Positions 18,445 through 28,192 of a stretch of 64,000 bases of DNA are shown here, piece by piece. The notes beneath the pieces were generated by a model, which was given only the letters and a program-made list of their open reading frames with translations, did not search any database and had not been told where the DNA came from. Position numbers and translations under genes: made by a program. Every line of letters begins with the position of its first letter. Position 1 is the stretch's first letter. Origin of the DNA: Flavobacterium branchiicola (lineage in GTDB: Bacteria; Bacteroidota; Bacteroidia; Flavobacteriales; Flavobacteriaceae); assembly GCF_018383905.1 (NCBI RefSeq), contig NZ_JAGYWA010000001.1:577518-641517 (forward strand). Reading direction: 5' to 3'.

Positions 18445-19854
18445 TTAGATATCCAGATCCAAAAGTGTTTCTTTCATCTCTTCGATAATAATTTTAATAT
18501 CATGCTCGGTGGTACGCCAATTTACAAAAGACGCTCTGATTCCTTTACGATTTTGATAAACTGTTGGTGTCATAAATACTTTTCCTTTATCATTTAAGCG
18601 TGCCAAAAACTCACTTACATTTTCCTGATTGTGATTTCCTTTTAATGTAAAACAAACATTATTGAGACGTATTGGTGCCATTAATTCAAAACCTTCTGCT
18701 TCAATCAATGCGTTTCCAAAATGAAGCGCCAATGCTGTACTGTTTTCAATAATATCTTTATATCCCTCTTTTCCATACGCTTTTAGAGAAAACCATGCCG
18801 GAAGTGCTCTTAATCGTCTGGAATTTTCTGGTAATACATTTAAGTAATTAAAATTCTCTAACGGATTGCCTAAATAGGGTGCATTAGAATTCTGAAAAGT
18901 TTCAATTTGCAAACTTACATGTTCTTTCTTAATGAGATAAAAAGCACTTTCATAAGGTACATTCAGCCATTTATGACAATCAATTGTAATACTGTCCGCT
19001 CCTTCCCAACCTTCAACCAAATGTTTAAATTTATCTGAAACGGCCGCAAAACCGCCAAATGCAGCATCAATATGCCACCAGAAATTGTATTTTTCTCTCA
19101 ACTTACCAATTGCTGTAAAATCATCAAAGTCTGCTGTATTTACAGTTCCCGCACTCGAAATCAAAATAAAAGGTTTGCCGTTTAGCTGTTTGATTTTTTC
19201 TTCTAAATCTATTACATCAATTGCTTCACGATTTCCTTCTATCGTTTTTACAACAGTATAATTCTGGCTCCCAATTCCTAACATCGATAAACATTTTACA
19301 GAAGAAGAATGTGGTGTCGCCGTTAAAATATGAATCGTTTCTGAAATTCCCTCTTTTGCAAAATCCTTTCCTGATTGTTTTCCAAACCATTGTCTGGCAA
19401 CGCCCAAACAAGTGAAGTTTGACATTGTTGCTCCGGTAACAAATCCGCCTAAAAAAGTATCCGGCAATGCTAACAACTGCAGTAATAAGTTAATCGTTTC
19501 AAATTCTATAAGTGCCGAAGCTCCGCCTTGCGCTTTTATTGCCTGCGTGTTTTGATCGTATATTGAAGCTAACCAATCGCCAGCAATAGATGCGGGTGTA
19601 GAACCACCGGTAACAAATCCTAAATATCGGGGACCGGGAGACGAAACCATTAAAGGCGCTAATCTTTCATTAAATTCTTTCAGCGTTTCTAATGATCCTA
19701 AACCGAATTCATTCAGCATTTGGTTCGGGTCAGTTGTTGCTTTATTTGAAGTGGAAATTGTATCCAGATTATTTAAAAATTCAATTCCCTGTTGTTTTGC
19801 TTTTTCTAAAATATTCTCGAAATCATTAAGATCCTGTTGTAATATTGAATTCAT
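18445..19854 (-). CDS. Pyridoxal-phosphate-dependent group II amino-acid decarboxylase family protein
   Basis: This 469-residue protein shows the group II decarboxylase landmarks: PGPRYLGFVTGGSTPA near the N-terminus, TPHSSSVKCLSMLG (histidine stacking on PLP), WWHIDAAFGGFAA (aspartate binding the pyridine nitrogen), and DCHKWLNVPYESA (Schiff-base lysine). Family members decarboxylate aromatic amino acids, tyrosine, glutamate or related substrates. Nothing here fixes the substrate. The following gene is a dicarboxylate/amino-acid:cation symporter, but it lies upstream in transcription with about 80 bases between, so a transport-decarboxylation pair is only a possibility. Confidence 0.8.
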   Translation of the reverse strand: MNSILQQDLNDFENILEKAKQQGIEFLNNLDTISTSNKATTDPNQMLNEFGLGSLETLKEFNERLAPLMVSSPGPRYLGFVTGGSTPASIAGDWLASIYDQNTQAIKAQGGASALIEFETINLLLQLLALPDTFLGGFVTGATMSNFTCLGVARQWFGKQSGKDFAKEGISETIHILTATPHSSSVKCLSMLGIGSQNYTVVKTIEGNREAIDVIDLEEKIKQLNGKPFILISSAGTVNTADFDDFTAIGKLREKYNFWWHIDAAFGGFAAVSDKFKHLVEGWEGADSITIDCHKWLNVPYESAFYLIKKEHVSLQIETFQNSNAPYLGNPLENFNYLNVLPENSRRLRALPAWFSLKAYGKEGYKDIIENSTALALHFGNALIEAEGFELMAPIRLNNVCFTLKGNHNQENVSEFLARLNDKGKVFMTPTVYQNRKGIRASFVNWRTTEHDIKIIIEEMKETLLDLDI

Positions 19855-19937
19855 AAGTTTATTGTATTAGTTATGTTCACGCAGATTGCGCTGATAAAAG
19901 CAGATTTATAAAACATTATATTTTTAGTTAAAGAAAA

Positions 19938-21161
19938 CTACCACTTGGTTTTTTCTGAGAATCTTGAAACAAGCATGGATGAAATCACATCTCCATTGGC
20001 ATTTAATAATGTAGCAATTGGATCAACCAGCGTTCCTAAAATCATCGCAACTGGTAAAGCCTGCTCCATCGGGAAACCATAAACGGTAATCGCCAAAACT
20101 TCGCCAATATATCCTCCGTTTGGGATTCCGCCTTCTACAATAGAAACAATTACAGTAATTCCTAATGCCAAAAGTATGGTTGAAGGTTCTGTAAAATCTT
20201 TCCCAAACATGGCAAAAAGAAAGGTGATTTTTAAGATTGATGACATACTCGAACCGTCTTTATGCAATGGTGCTCCAAGCGGAATAACCAGATTTCGGAC
20301 ATGTGTCGGAATTCCCATTTTTTGTGCCGCATCAAGATTTGCCGGAATTGTTGCGATACTGCTGCAAGTTCCAACCGCTGTTAATGAAGGTGTAATATTA
20401 TTGCTCCAAAAAACTTTAAAAGCTCTTTTTCCACCTGCAATGAGTGCATATAAACTGAAAAAAGTAAAGAAATAAAATACACAGGCTGCATAATAAACTG
20501 CCATAGGTTTTGCATAAATTCCAAACAACTGAGGCCCGAAAATACCAACCTGATAAGCAAAATAAGCACCTAAACCAATTGGCGCAAATTTCATGATGAT
20601 ATTCAGCAATTGCTTCATGACTTCATTTCCCGAATCCAGAAAACTCTTGAAAGCATTTCCTTTTTCTCCAGATTGTAAAGTGGCAAAACCAATTAAAAAT
20701 GAAAATATAATCAGTGCCAGCATGCTTTTTCTGGACAATAGTTCGAAGAAATCGTTTGTTGTTACCAACTGTGCAATTTGGTCTCCAACAGAACCTGACT
20801 TAATATTTTCAACCAGGATTTTTGAAACAATCATATCCTGATGAATCGGGAAAAGATAGACTGCAAAAATCATTACAATGGCCGAAATCAGAATTGTGGA
20901 AAGAAAAACCAAGATCATAACTACAAATAGTTTTCCTAGTTTTTCTGTCCGTTCCAGGTTGGCAATGGAAGAACCAATCGTAAAGAAAATCAACGGAATA
21001 ATCGCAGTGAAAAGTAAATTCAGGAAAATATCTCCAATTGGTTTTATGACCAGAACTTTTTCTCCGAAAACTAAACCAAAAATACTTCCGACTATAATGC
21101 CTCCAAGAAGTAAAAGGATACTGCTGTAACTTTGTAGAAAATTGATTTTTTTAGTTTCCAT
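19938..21161 (-). CDS. Dicarboxylate/amino acid:cation symporter (DAACS/SDF family)
   Basis: This 407-residue integral membrane protein has eight or more hydrophobic helices. It carries the serine-rich hairpin motif LTAVGTCSSIATIPANLDAA, the sequence RNLVIPLGAPLHKDGSS, and a late motif LVDPIATLLNANGDV. These are the substrate- and cation-binding elements of the GltP/DctA/Glt(Ph) fold. The likely substrates are dicarboxylates or acidic or neutral amino acids, taken up with Na+ or H+ at the inner membrane. It may be co-transcribed with the decarboxylase downstream. The substrate cannot be set from sequence. Confidence 0.85.
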   Translation of the reverse strand: METKKINFLQSYSSILLLLGGIIVGSIFGLVFGEKVLVIKPIGDIFLNLLFTAIIPLIFFTIGSSIANLERTEKLGKLFVVMILVFLSTILISAIVMIFAVYLFPIHQDMIVSKILVENIKSGSVGDQIAQLVTTNDFFELLSRKSMLALIIFSFLIGFATLQSGEKGNAFKSFLDSGNEVMKQLLNIIMKFAPIGLGAYFAYQVGIFGPQLFGIYAKPMAVYYAACVFYFFTFFSLYALIAGGKRAFKVFWSNNITPSLTAVGTCSSIATIPANLDAAQKMGIPTHVRNLVIPLGAPLHKDGSSMSSILKITFLFAMFGKDFTEPSTILLALGITVIVSIVEGGIPNGGYIGEVLAITVYGFPMEQALPVAMILGTLVDPIATLLNANGDVISSMLVSRFSEKTKW

Positions 21162-21224
21162 AAATTTTTAAGTAATTCAGAAATAAAAACAAAAAGTAAA
21201 AGTATTTCAAAAAGAAGACTGCTA

Positions 21225-21300
21225 GTTTTTTTGCCACTGATTAAATGATTTCAAATGATTTTTTAATCTGTGTTAATCCTCTTAATCTGTGGCTAAAATT
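21225..21300. repeat. Diffuse repeat of the CACAGATTAA / TTAATCTGTG type
   Basis: Words such as GCCACTGATTAAATGATTTC, then TTTTTTAATCTGTGTTAATCC and CTTAATCTGTGGC, form an imperfect inverted repeat between two minus-strand genes. The same word family recurs at 51391-51533 and weakly at 19870-19905. Confidence 0.5.
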
Positions 21301-21310
21301 TAATTAATTG

Positions 21311-21964
21311 CTATTTCTCTAGCACTATTGTAGTAAAAACTCTGTCAACCAATTCACCTGTTTTACTTTTTACTTTTTCTGTCTGACTTTCGGTGTAAAC
21401 AATCTTAAAAGCTGTTTTCTCAATCAGTTTTTGCGCTTTTTCAGTGCTGTAAAGCTCAAATTCAAATTGTGTAAACGGAAGAGTTTTCATAAAATCTTCT
21501 TCGGCAAATGTAAGACAAAAATTACCTTTTTGTAATAAAACTCTGTAAATTTCTAAAAGTAATTCTTCGGGCTTCTGCCAAAAGTAAAGAGTATTTACGG
21601 TGAAAATTTTATCAAAAGATTCATCTTCAAACGGAACTGTGTTTCCGTCATAAATCGAAAAGAAGGCTTGTTTTTGAGAAACAAAATTTCGGTTGATCTG
21701 GCGTGCTTCCTGAAACATCAGTTCCGACATTTCAAGTCCGTAATATTTTAGGTTTTCTGCCTGTTCGAAAAGAAATTCAACATGACCAGCGTTTCCGTGA
21801 CCTAATTCCAGTATTTTATTTCCATTGGATATCTTTAGATTGCGGATGGAATGTTGGGTCATATTGATGTTCGTTTCGTTCATCATATTGGCCATTTCAA
21901 TTCCTTTTTCTCCCGATGGATGTTTTAATTGAGAGGCTATGGCTTGTAATTCTTCATTTTTCAT
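21311..21964 (-). CDS. Class I SAM-dependent methyltransferase
   Basis: This 217-residue protein has motif I NKILELGHGNAGHVEF (residues about 49-64), an acidic residue at the end of strand 2 (YYGLEMSELM), and motif II/IV SFDKIFTVNTLYFWQKPEELL. This is a Methyltransf_11-type Rossmann fold. The substrate is unknown; ubiquinone/menaquinone-type and small-molecule methyltransferases are the closest in style. It lies downstream of metF but is separated from it by 264 bases with a REP-like palindrome and a hairpin, so it is probably not part of the met operon. Confidence 0.75.
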   Translation of the reverse strand: MKNEELQAIASQLKHPSGEKGIEMANMMNETNINMTQHSIRNLKISNGNKILELGHGNAGHVEFLFEQAENLKYYGLEMSELMFQEARQINRNFVSQKQAFFSIYDGNTVPFEDESFDKIFTVNTLYFWQKPEELLLEIYRVLLQKGNFCLTFAEEDFMKTLPFTQFEFELYSTEKAQKLIEKTAFKIVYTESQTEKVKSKTGELVDRVFTTIVLEK

Positions 21965-22049
21965 AATGCAAAATTTTAAACTTCTAAATTAAACAATAAC
22001 TTTCAATCTAAATTCCAAAATTTGAAAATCCAAATTCCTATTTTTCAGT

Positions 22050-22156
22050 ATTTTGTCGTTCTGAGGAATGAAAAATCTTCACAAGTAGCTCCGTAAGGTT
22101 TATCAATCTTTGTGGATTTAGCAACGAAGATTCTTCGTTCCTCAGAATGACAAAAA
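22050..22156. repeat. Palindromic intergenic element (TTCTGAGGAA...TTCCTCAGAA)
   Basis: The left arm TTTTGTCGTTCTGAGGAATG and the right arm CGTTCCTCAGAATGACAAAA pair across about 60 bases. The interior also has AATCTTC/GAAGATT. Elements of this GTCATTCTGAGGAACGAAGAATC style are widespread between genes in Bacteroidota. It is non-coding. Confidence 0.7.
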
Positions 22157-22178
22157 TGCGGATAAATTAGACTTGAAT

Positions 22179-22211
22179 AACTTTGTCAAAGCTTAAAACT
22201 TTGACAAAGTT
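22179..22211 (-). terminator. Hairpin after metF
   Basis: A perfect 13-bp stem (AACTTTGTCAAAG with CTTTGACAAAGTT) with a 7-base loop lies 18 bases past the metF stop codon. It lacks a strong T-tract, so termination is likely but not certain. Confidence 0.55.
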
Positions 22212-22228
22212 CTATGTGTACGCAACAA

Positions 22229-23185
22229 TTAAAAAACCTGACTAGCAATCTGACGAATATTCTCCGATTTACCCATTGAGTAATAATGTAAAAACGGAAC
22301 TCCGGCTGCTTTTAATTCTAATGACTGCTGAACTGCCCATTCGATTCCGACTTGTTTGATTTCAGCATTATTTTTGCATTTATCGACTGCATCAATTAAA
22401 TCTTCCGGTAAATCGATTCTGAAAATCTGTGGCAAAATTTGTAAGTGTCTTTGAACAGCGATTGGTTTAATTCCGGGAATAATTGGAATTGTAATTCCCA
22501 TTTCTCTCGCTTTTTCTACAAAGTTGAAATATTTAGCATTGTCAAAAAACATTTGCGTTACCACATAATCAGCTCCCGCATCTACTTTTTCTTTTAATCT
22601 TTTTAAGTCCGATTGTAAAGATGGAGATTCTAAATGTTTCTCCGGATAACCCGCAACACCAATACAAAAATTTGCTTTGTTGTCGATATCCATCACTTCA
22701 TGCAGATATTTTCCGCAATTCAGATCGTTTATTTGTCGAACCAAATCAATTGCAAAATGATTTCCTCCGGCTTTTGGTGTAAAAGATTGCTCATCCTTCA
22801 TAGCATCACCGCGAAGTGCCATTACATTGTTGATTCCTAAATACTGACAATCAACCAACATATATTCTGTTTCTTCCTGTGTAAATCCGCCGCAAAGTAA
22901 GTGAGGCACAGTATCTACATTGTATTTATGTTTTATAGAAGCACAAATTCCAAGTGTTCCCGGACGCATACGAGTCAGTTTTTTATCCAAAAGTCCGTTT
23001 CCTTTATCAATATAAATATACTCCTCGCGAGAAGTTGTTACATCAATAAACGGCGGATTAAACTCCATCAACGGATCGATATTATCGTACAATTCCTGAA
23101 TACTTTTCCCCTTTTGAGGCGGAATAATTTCAAATGAAAATAATGTTTTTCCTTTGGCGTTTTCTATATGTTCTGTTACTTTCAT
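22229..23185 (-). CDS. metF: Methylenetetrahydrofolate reductase [NAD(P)H]
   Basis: This 318-residue TIM-barrel flavoprotein reduces 5,10-methylene-THF to 5-methyl-THF, the methyl donor for MetH. Recognisable segments are FSFEIIPPQKGKS at the start (catalytic Glu), PHLLCGGFTQEE, NVMALRGDAM, FCIGVAGYPEKH, GADYVVTQMFFDNAKYF and IPIIPGIKPI. The length is normal. It lies directly downstream of the larger MetH subunit with 159 bases of word-repeat sequence between, in the same order as in other flavobacteria. SAM control probably reaches it through the S-box at the head of this gene group. Confidence 0.95.
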   Translation of the reverse strand: MKVTEHIENAKGKTLFSFEIIPPQKGKSIQELYDNIDPLMEFNPPFIDVTTSREEYIYIDKGNGLLDKKLTRMRPGTLGICASIKHKYNVDTVPHLLCGGFTQEETEYMLVDCQYLGINNVMALRGDAMKDEQSFTPKAGGNHFAIDLVRQINDLNCGKYLHEVMDIDNKANFCIGVAGYPEKHLESPSLQSDLKRLKEKVDAGADYVVTQMFFDNAKYFNFVEKAREMGITIPIIPGIKPIAVQRHLQILPQIFRIDLPEDLIDAVDKCKNNAEIKQVGIEWAVQQSLELKAAGVPFLHYYSMGKSENIRQIASQVF

Positions 23186-23189
23186 TTTA

Positions 23190-23340
23190 AAATTATGAGT
23201 TATGAGTTATGAATTTTGAGTTTAAATAGGTGTAAAAAATCTGAATCAAAAAACGTAAATCAATCTTTTAGTTTAAAGTCTGAAAGTCGAAAGTCGAAAG
23301 CCCATACTTTGAGACTTTATGACTTTTGACTTTATGACTA
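23190..23340. repeat. Degenerate word repeats between metH and metF
   Basis: The spacer consists mainly of reiterated words: TTATGAGTTATGAGTTATGA near 23195, then AAAGTCGAAAGTCGAAAG and GACTTTATGACTTTTGACTTT at 23278-23338. The GACTTT and AAAGTC words can pair with one another. No gene is visible. Confidence 0.6.
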
Positions 23341-23344
23341 TATT

Positions 23345-26020
23345 TTAATCTGCTATATTAGGGTTTAACCATTTCATTGCGTAATCAAGCGGTACATTTC
23401 GGCGTTTGGCGTAATCTGTAACCTGATCTTCTTTTATTTTTCCGAGTCCGAAGTATTTACTTTTCGGATTTCCGAAATAATATCCGGAAACTGAAGAAGC
23501 CGGCCACATTGCCATACTTTCTGTCAGCGTCACTCCAATTTCTTCCGCTACATTTAGAAGCTTCCAGATTGTTGGTTTCTCCAAGTGATCCGGACATGCC
23601 GGATATCCTGGCGCAGGACGGATTCCTTTATAACTTTCTTTAATCAATTCTTCATTTGTCAAAGCTTCGTCTGAATCATAACCCCAGAAATCTTTACGCA
23701 CTTTTTCGTGAAGATATTCGGCGAAAGCCTCAGCAAAACGATCTGCAAGTGCTTTCACCATAATCGAATTATAATCGTCAAGATTCTTTTCATATTCAGC
23801 AGCCCATTCATCAACACCAAAACCAGTTGTTACACAGAAAGCTCCCATATAATCATCGATTCCGCTTTCTTTTGGAAGAATAAAATCGGCTAAAGCTATG
23901 TTTGGAGCACCTTTTGTCTTTTGTCCCTGCACACGTAAAGTCAAAAACTTCTCTAAAACTTTTCCGTTTTCATCACGCAATTCGATATCGTCATCATCAA
24001 CCTGATTACAAGGGAAAATTCCGAAAATGCCTTTTGCTTTTAGTTTTTTCTCTTCCAAAATCACTTTCAGCATTGCCTGCGCATCTGCAAAAACCGAAGT
24101 CGCTTGTTCACCCACAACCTCATCCGTTAAAATTGCCGGATATTTTCCGTACAATTCCCAAGTTTGAAAAAATGGTGTCCAGTCAATATATGGAACCAAA
24201 ACGTCCAGTTCTACTTCAACGATTTGTGCTCCTATCTTTTTAGGTTTAACTGGAGTATATTCGCTCCAATCCAATTGTAATTTATTTTTACGAGCCTCTT
24301 CAATCGTCAGGAAGTTTTTATCTCTCGAACGATTTAAAAATGTTTCTCTAAAAGCATCATATTCTGCACGAATATCGCTTGCATATATTTTACGGTTATG
24401 ATCCAACAGATTCCCTGCAACGGTAACGGCTCTCGAAGCATCGTTTACGTGAATTACAGTTTCTCTGTATTGAGGCGCAATTTTCACGGCGGTATGCGCG
24501 CGCGAAGTTGTTGCCCCACCAATCATAATCGGGATTTTAATTCCTTGTTTGTCCAATTCTTTGGCTAAATATACCATTTCGTCAAGCGAAGGCGTGATTA
24601 GTCCGCTTAATCCAATAATATCTACTTCATGCTCGATTGCTGCTGCAATAATTTTCTCCGGGGGAACCATTACACCTAAATCTACAATCTCGTAATTGTT
24701 ACAAGCCAAAACTACCGAAACGATGTTTTTTCCAATATCGTGAACGTCACCTTTTACAGTCGCCATCAGGATTTTTCCGTTTCCGGATTTGTCTCCCGCT
24801 TGTTTGCTTGCTTCGATATAAGGCAATAGATACGCCACGGCTTTTTTCATTACACGAGCCGATTTTACAACCTGAGGCAGGAACATTTTTCCACTTCCGA
24901 ATAAATCTCCAACCACATTCATTCCCGTCATCAAATTGATTTCGATAACTTCAATTGGTTTTGTAGCAGCCAAACGCGCTTCTTCTACATCTTCTTCAAT
25001 AAAAGCATCAATTCCTTTTACTAATGAATGTGTTATACGTTCCTGGACGGTTCCAAAACGCCATTCCTGAACGGCTTTTTCATCGCTTTTTACTTCGCCT
25101 TTTACATTTTCTGCAAAATCTAAAAGTCGTTCTGTTGCGTCGTCACGTCTATTTAAAATTACGTCTTCAACGTGTTCTAATAAGTCTTTTTCGATATCAT
25201 CGTAAATCGTCAACATCTCTGGATTTACGATTCCCATCGTCATCCCGTTTTTGATTGCATGATATAAGAAAACGGAGTGCATCGCTTCACGAACGTGATC
25301 GTTTCCTCTAAACGAGAACGAAACGTTACTCACACCACCGCTAATATGTGCGTGTGGCAAGTTCTCACGAACCCATTTTGTTCCTCTAAAAAAGTCCAGT
25401 GCATTCAGGCGGTGTTCTTCCATTCCTGTTGCAACTGGGAAAATGTTCAAATCGAAAATAATATCCTGTGGATGGAAACCAACTTTGTTTACCAAAATAT
25501 CGTACGAACGCGCACAAATCTCCACACGACGATCGTAATTATCTGCCTGACCTACTTCGTCAAAAGCCATCACAATAGCCGCCGCACCATAACGTTTGAT
25601 TAATTTTGCGTGGTGAATAAAGGCTTCTTCTCCTTCTTTTAACGAAATCGAGTTGACAACACTTTTTCCTTGTACTACTTTCAGACCAGCTTCGATAATT
25701 TCCCATTTCGAACTGTCGATCATAATCGGCACTCTCGAGATATCTGGTTCTGCAGCAATTAAGTTTAGGAATTTGGTCATGGCAGTTACACCATCCAACA
25801 TTCCCTCATCCATATTAATATCGATGATTTGTGCTCCTCCTTCTACCTGCTGTCTTGCAATATCAAGTGCCTCGTCATACTTCTCTTCCTTGATTAAACG
25901 AAGGAATTTTCGCGAACCCGTTACATTCGTACGCTCACCAACGTTTACAAAAACACTTTCTGGCGTAATAATCAAAGGTTCTAATCCTGCTAATACAAGG
26001 TCTCTTCTTTTTTCTGTCAT
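23345..26020 (-). CDS. metH: Methionine synthase, cobalamin-dependent, pterin/B12/activation subunit (split MetH)
   Basis: This 891-residue protein lacks the N-terminal homocysteine-binding module, which is encoded separately at 27132-28130. Domain order is a pterin-binding barrel ([15 protein letters not shown], residues about 25-280), then the cobalamin cap and Rossmann module with [12 protein letters not shown] near residue 425 (His is the cobalt ligand) and [13 protein letters not shown]. The C-terminal reactivation domain ends with [15 protein letters not shown] and [16 protein letters not shown]. It transfers methyl from methyl-THF to homocysteine via cobalamin. Two small unknown genes and direct repeats separate it from its partner. 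Confidence 0.95.
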   Translation of the reverse strand: MTEKRRDLVLAGLEPLIITPESVFVNVGERTNVTGSRKFLRLIKEEKYDEALDIARQQVEGGAQIIDINMDEGMLDGVTAMTKFLNLIAAEPDISRVPIMIDSSKWEIIEAGLKVVQGKSVVNSISLKEGEEAFIHHAKLIKRYGAAAIVMAFDEVGQADNYDRRVEICARSYDILVNKVGFHPQDIIFDLNIFPVATGMEEHRLNALDFFRGTKWVRENLPHAHISGGVSNVSFSFRGNDHVREAMHSVFLYHAIKNGMTMGIVNPEMLTIYDDIEKDLLEHVEDVILNRRDDATERLLDFAENVKGEVKSDEKAVQEWRFGTVQERITHSLVKGIDAFIEEDVEEARLAATKPIEVIEINLMTGMNVVGDLFGSGKMFLPQVVKSARVMKKAVAYLLPYIEASKQAGDKSGNGKILMATVKGDVHDIGKNIVSVVLACNNYEIVDLGVMVPPEKIIAAAIEHEVDIIGLSGLITPSLDEMVYLAKELDKQGIKIPIMIGGATTSRAHTAVKIAPQYRETVIHVNDASRAVTVAGNLLDHNRKIYASDIRAEYDAFRETFLNRSRDKNFLTIEEARKNKLQLDWSEYTPVKPKKIGAQIVEVELDVLVPYIDWTPFFQTWELYGKYPAILTDEVVGEQATSVFADAQAMLKVILEEKKLKAKGIFGIFPCNQVDDDDIELRDENGKVLEKFLTLRVQGQKTKGAPNIALADFILPKESGIDDYMGAFCVTTGFGVDEWAAEYEKNLDDYNSIMVKALADRFAEAFAEYLHEKVRKDFWGYDSDEALTNEELIKESYKGIRPAPGYPACPDHLEKPTIWKLLNVAEEIGVTLTESMAMWPASSVSGYYFGNPKSKYFGLGKIKEDQVTDYAKRRNVPLDYAMKWLNPNIAD

Positions 26021-26028
26021 TTTTTTAA

Positions 26029-26070
26029 GGTACTAAGGTCCTAAGGTTCTTAGGTTCTAAGTTTTTATTC
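26029..26070. repeat. Word repeat upstream of the large metH gene
   Basis: Tandem variants of CTAAGGTT (TACTAAGGTCCTAAGGTTCT, then TAGGTTCTAAG) lie immediately before the ATG. Very similar words occur at 28570-28606 and 28861-28903. Confidence 0.6.
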
Positions 26071-26080
26071 TTATTTCTTT

Positions 26081-26133
26081 CCTGCAAGGTTTTTAAAACC
26101 TTGTAGCTATTTATGTTTATTATTTTGGGCGTG
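26081..26133. repeat. 53-base direct repeat, copy A
   Basis: This copy starts CCTGCAAGGTTTTTAAAACC (a palindromic head) and ends TTATTATTTTGGGCGTG. It differs from copy B (26515-26567) at three positions. The two copies flank the 86-residue unknown gene. Confidence 0.8.
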
Positions 26134-26208
26134 TCTTTCGACTTGCACACCCGTCACTCTCATCTACATCGTTAATGTTTCTTTGTAGCCATAAGTTAAT
26201 TATTGATT

Positions 26209-26469
26209 TTAATCATCAAAAACATGTTCTTCGAAACCTCCATGAAACACCTTTTCAATCCATGTTTTAAATTCTCCATTTGTTGTAATAAGGTATATTT
26301 TCCCATTACTTTCTATTTTGAATTTTTCATTATTCTCAATCTTACTTTTTATACTTTTTAATTCAGAAACGCAATACAAATAAGGACTTACGGTATCATA
26401 CCAATTTGAATCTAAAAAAGCTTTAAAAACCTCTCCATCTTCTGAATAAACAAAATGTTTGGCATCCAT
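26209..26469 (-). CDS. Hypothetical acidic protein, 86 residues
   Basis: I do not recognise the family. The product is soluble, with no signal peptide or membrane helix, and begins MDAKHFVYSEDGEVFKAFLD. It has a charged middle (KSIKSKIENNEKFKIES) and an acidic end (EEHVFDD). It lies between the halves of split MetH and is framed by two copies of a 53-base direct repeat, which suggests later insertion into the operon rather than a role in methionine synthesis. An immunity-type small protein is one possibility, without firm support. Confidence 0.55.
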   Translation of the reverse strand: MDAKHFVYSEDGEVFKAFLDSNWYDTVSPYLYCVSELKSIKSKIENNEKFKIESNGKIYLITTNGEFKTWIEKVFHGGFEEHVFDD

Positions 26470-26514
26470 TTTTAAATTTTGTTGCTATTAATTCAAATCC
26501 ATATTATCTAAAAT

Positions 26515-26567
26515 CCTGCATGGTTTTTAAAACCTTGTAGGTATTTATGCTTATTATTTTGGGCGTG
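26515..26567. repeat. 53-base direct repeat, copy B
   Basis: This copy starts CCTGCATGGTTTTTAAAACC and ends TTATTATTTTGGGCGTG. It matches copy A at 26081-26133 except for three bases, and continues into the longer intergenic element at 26559-26655. Confidence 0.8.
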
Positions 26568-26655
26568 ATTCGCCGCGGCGAACCGGGCTATACGCTCTTA
26601 GTCCTCGCTCTTCCTTCGTCAGGCTGTGGGCTAACCGCTTCTATCCCTCACGCAA
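26559..26655. repeat. GC-rich structured intergenic element (GGGCGTG...CTCACGC)
   Basis: This block is markedly GC-richer than its surroundings. It contains the hairpin TTCGCCGCGGCGAA and GGGCTATACGC, and ends CTATCCCTCACGCAAA. The ends GGGCGTG and CTCACGC can pair loosely. Similar GGGCGTG...GGGCTATCCGC...CTCACGC blocks recur between genes in other Flavobacterium genomes, from memory. No gene is visible in it. Confidence 0.6.
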
Positions 26656-26690
26656 ACTCGGTTTCATAAGATATTTTTATGTTTCCGAAA

Positions 26691-27125
26691 TTATTTCCAT
26701 TTTTCTTTCTCTATATATTTGCATGTAACTCCCGCATCATAGAAATAATATTTAGTTTTTCTAAAACCTGCTTTTACAAGAGTTAAAGAATCTGGTTGTA
26801 ATTCTTCTTCTAAAACAAGATCACTTTCCTCCGGCTTATTTAAATCATATTTCACTTTGTAAAACTTGTTTAAAAGTGTCGAATCATATTTATCAACTGA
26901 AATCTTTGATATGATTTTTTTATCCAAATAAAAGTAATATTGTAAATAAATGACCTTACGCCCATACTTAAATCTAGTTGTAAGCCCTACAGCTTCGCCC
27001 TTGAATGATTTTCTATCCTCTTCAGTTTTGTTAGGATCCTTACGACTAAAAAAAATCATTAGCATTACAATTGCTACTAAACCAGCTGTTGCCAAATAAT
27101 TTGATTTCACATCGTTCTTGCCCAT
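26691..27125 (-). CDS. Hypothetical single-pass membrane protein, 144 residues
   Basis: I do not recognise the family. One N-terminal hydrophobic helix (LATAGLVAIVMLMIFF, residues about 11-26) is followed by a basic, tyrosine-rich domain (YGRKVIYLQYYFYLDKK, then KTKYYFYDAGVTCKYI). It would be anchored in the inner membrane with the domain probably outside. It begins only 6 bases after the stop of the MetH N-terminal subunit gene, so it is co-transcribed with methionine genes although no link to methionine is evident. Confidence 0.6.
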   Translation of the reverse strand: MGKNDVKSNYLATAGLVAIVMLMIFFSRKDPNKTEEDRKSFKGEAVGLTTRFKYGRKVIYLQYYFYLDKKIISKISVDKYDSTLLNKFYKVKYDLNKPEESDLVLEEELQPDSLTLVKAGFRKTKYYFYDAGVTCKYIEKEKWK

Positions 27126-27131
27126 AATTTT

Positions 27132-28130
27132 TTATCCCAAAACAGGCGCCACTCTCGGCTTATAATCCTTCGCAACTTCTGCCATTAATCGAATATGATC
27201 TGGAGTTGTTCCGCAACAACCGCCAATGATATTGATTAAATTATCTTCCAAATATTCTTTAATGAAAGCCTGAGTTTGTTCTGGCGTTTCATCGTATTGT
27301 CCGAAAGCGTTTGGCAATCCAGCATTTGGATGCGCCGAAACGTTAAATTGTGTATGTTGTGACAATGTTTTTAAATAGGGTTTCAATAAATCAGCTCCTA
27401 AAGCGCAATTGAAACCAACACTCAATAACGGAATATGTGAAACAGAAATCAGAAATGCTTCAACCGTTTGTCCAGAAAGTGTTCTTCCTGAAGCATCGGT
27501 AATAGTTCCAGAAACCATAATTGGCACACCAATATTACGTTCGTCTTTTACTTCTTCAATTGCAAAAAGTGCTGCTTTTGCGTTTAGTGTGTCGAAAATC
27601 GTTTCTACTAAAAGTAGGTCGCAGCCTCCGTCTAATAGTGCTTCAACTTGTTGTTTGTAGGCAATTCGTAAATCATCAAAAGTTACGGCTCTGTAACCCG
27701 GATCGTTTACGTCTGGTGACATACTTGCCGTACGGTTTGTCGGCCCGATTGAACCGGCTACAAAACGTGGTTTTTCCGGATTTTTTGCTGTGAATTCATC
27801 TGCAACTTGTCTCGCGATTTTAGCCGATTCGTAGTTTAGTTCGTAAACCAAATCTTCCATGAAATAATCGGCCATACCGATTGTTGTTCCGGAGAATGTG
27901 TTTGTTTCTACGATATCTGCGCCAGCTTCGTAATACGCAGCATGAACGTCGCGAATTGCTTGTGGCTGTGTCAGGGATAATAAATCGTTGTTTCCTTTTA
28001 ACGGATGCGGAAAATCTTTGAAACGTTCGCCACGGAAATCTTCTTCTGAGAAGTTGTAGCGTTGTAACATGGTTCCCATAGCTCCGTCAAGGATTAGGAT
28101 ATTTTTCTTTATTGCTTCTTGTATAGACAT
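27132..28130 (-). CDS. metH: Homocysteine S-methyltransferase subunit of split MetH
   Basis: This 332-residue protein corresponds to the N-terminal homocysteine-binding barrel of MetH. It opens with [17 protein letters not shown] and has the zinc-binding cysteines in [10 protein letters not shown] and [13 protein letters not shown]. It activates homocysteine as a zinc thiolate for methylation by the cobalamin subunit at 23345-26020. Its leader carries an S-box riboswitch (28391-28504) and a strong promoter (28528-28559), making this the first gene of the met operon. Splitting of MetH after this domain is common in flavobacteria. Confidence 0.93.
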   Translation of the reverse strand: MSIQEAIKKNILILDGAMGTMLQRYNFSEEDFRGERFKDFPHPLKGNNDLLSLTQPQAIRDVHAAYYEAGADIVETNTFSGTTIGMADYFMEDLVYELNYESAKIARQVADEFTAKNPEKPRFVAGSIGPTNRTASMSPDVNDPGYRAVTFDDLRIAYKQQVEALLDGGCDLLLVETIFDTLNAKAALFAIEEVKDERNIGVPIMVSGTITDASGRTLSGQTVEAFLISVSHIPLLSVGFNCALGADLLKPYLKTLSQHTQFNVSAHPNAGLPNAFGQYDETPEQTQAFIKEYLEDNLINIIGGCCGTTPDHIRLMAEVAKDYKPRVAPVLG

Positions 28131-28192
28131 TTCTCTTTTGCCGCTAAGGCGCTAAGGCACAAAGCTTTTTTATTTATTATTAATTCCAAAAG

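Noticed and set aside
26559..26655. GC-rich block considered as a B12 or other riboswitch between the MetH halves.
   Set aside because: It lacks the cobalamin-riboswitch core and lies within the operon next to direct repeats; a dispersed intergenic repeat fits better.
27409..27793. Overlapping plus-strand frames of 83 and 90 residues inside the metH subunit gene.
   Set aside because: They are shadows of a strongly conserved gene on the other strand, with no promoter or known domain. The same holds for other antisense frames over the met, cys and TonB genes.
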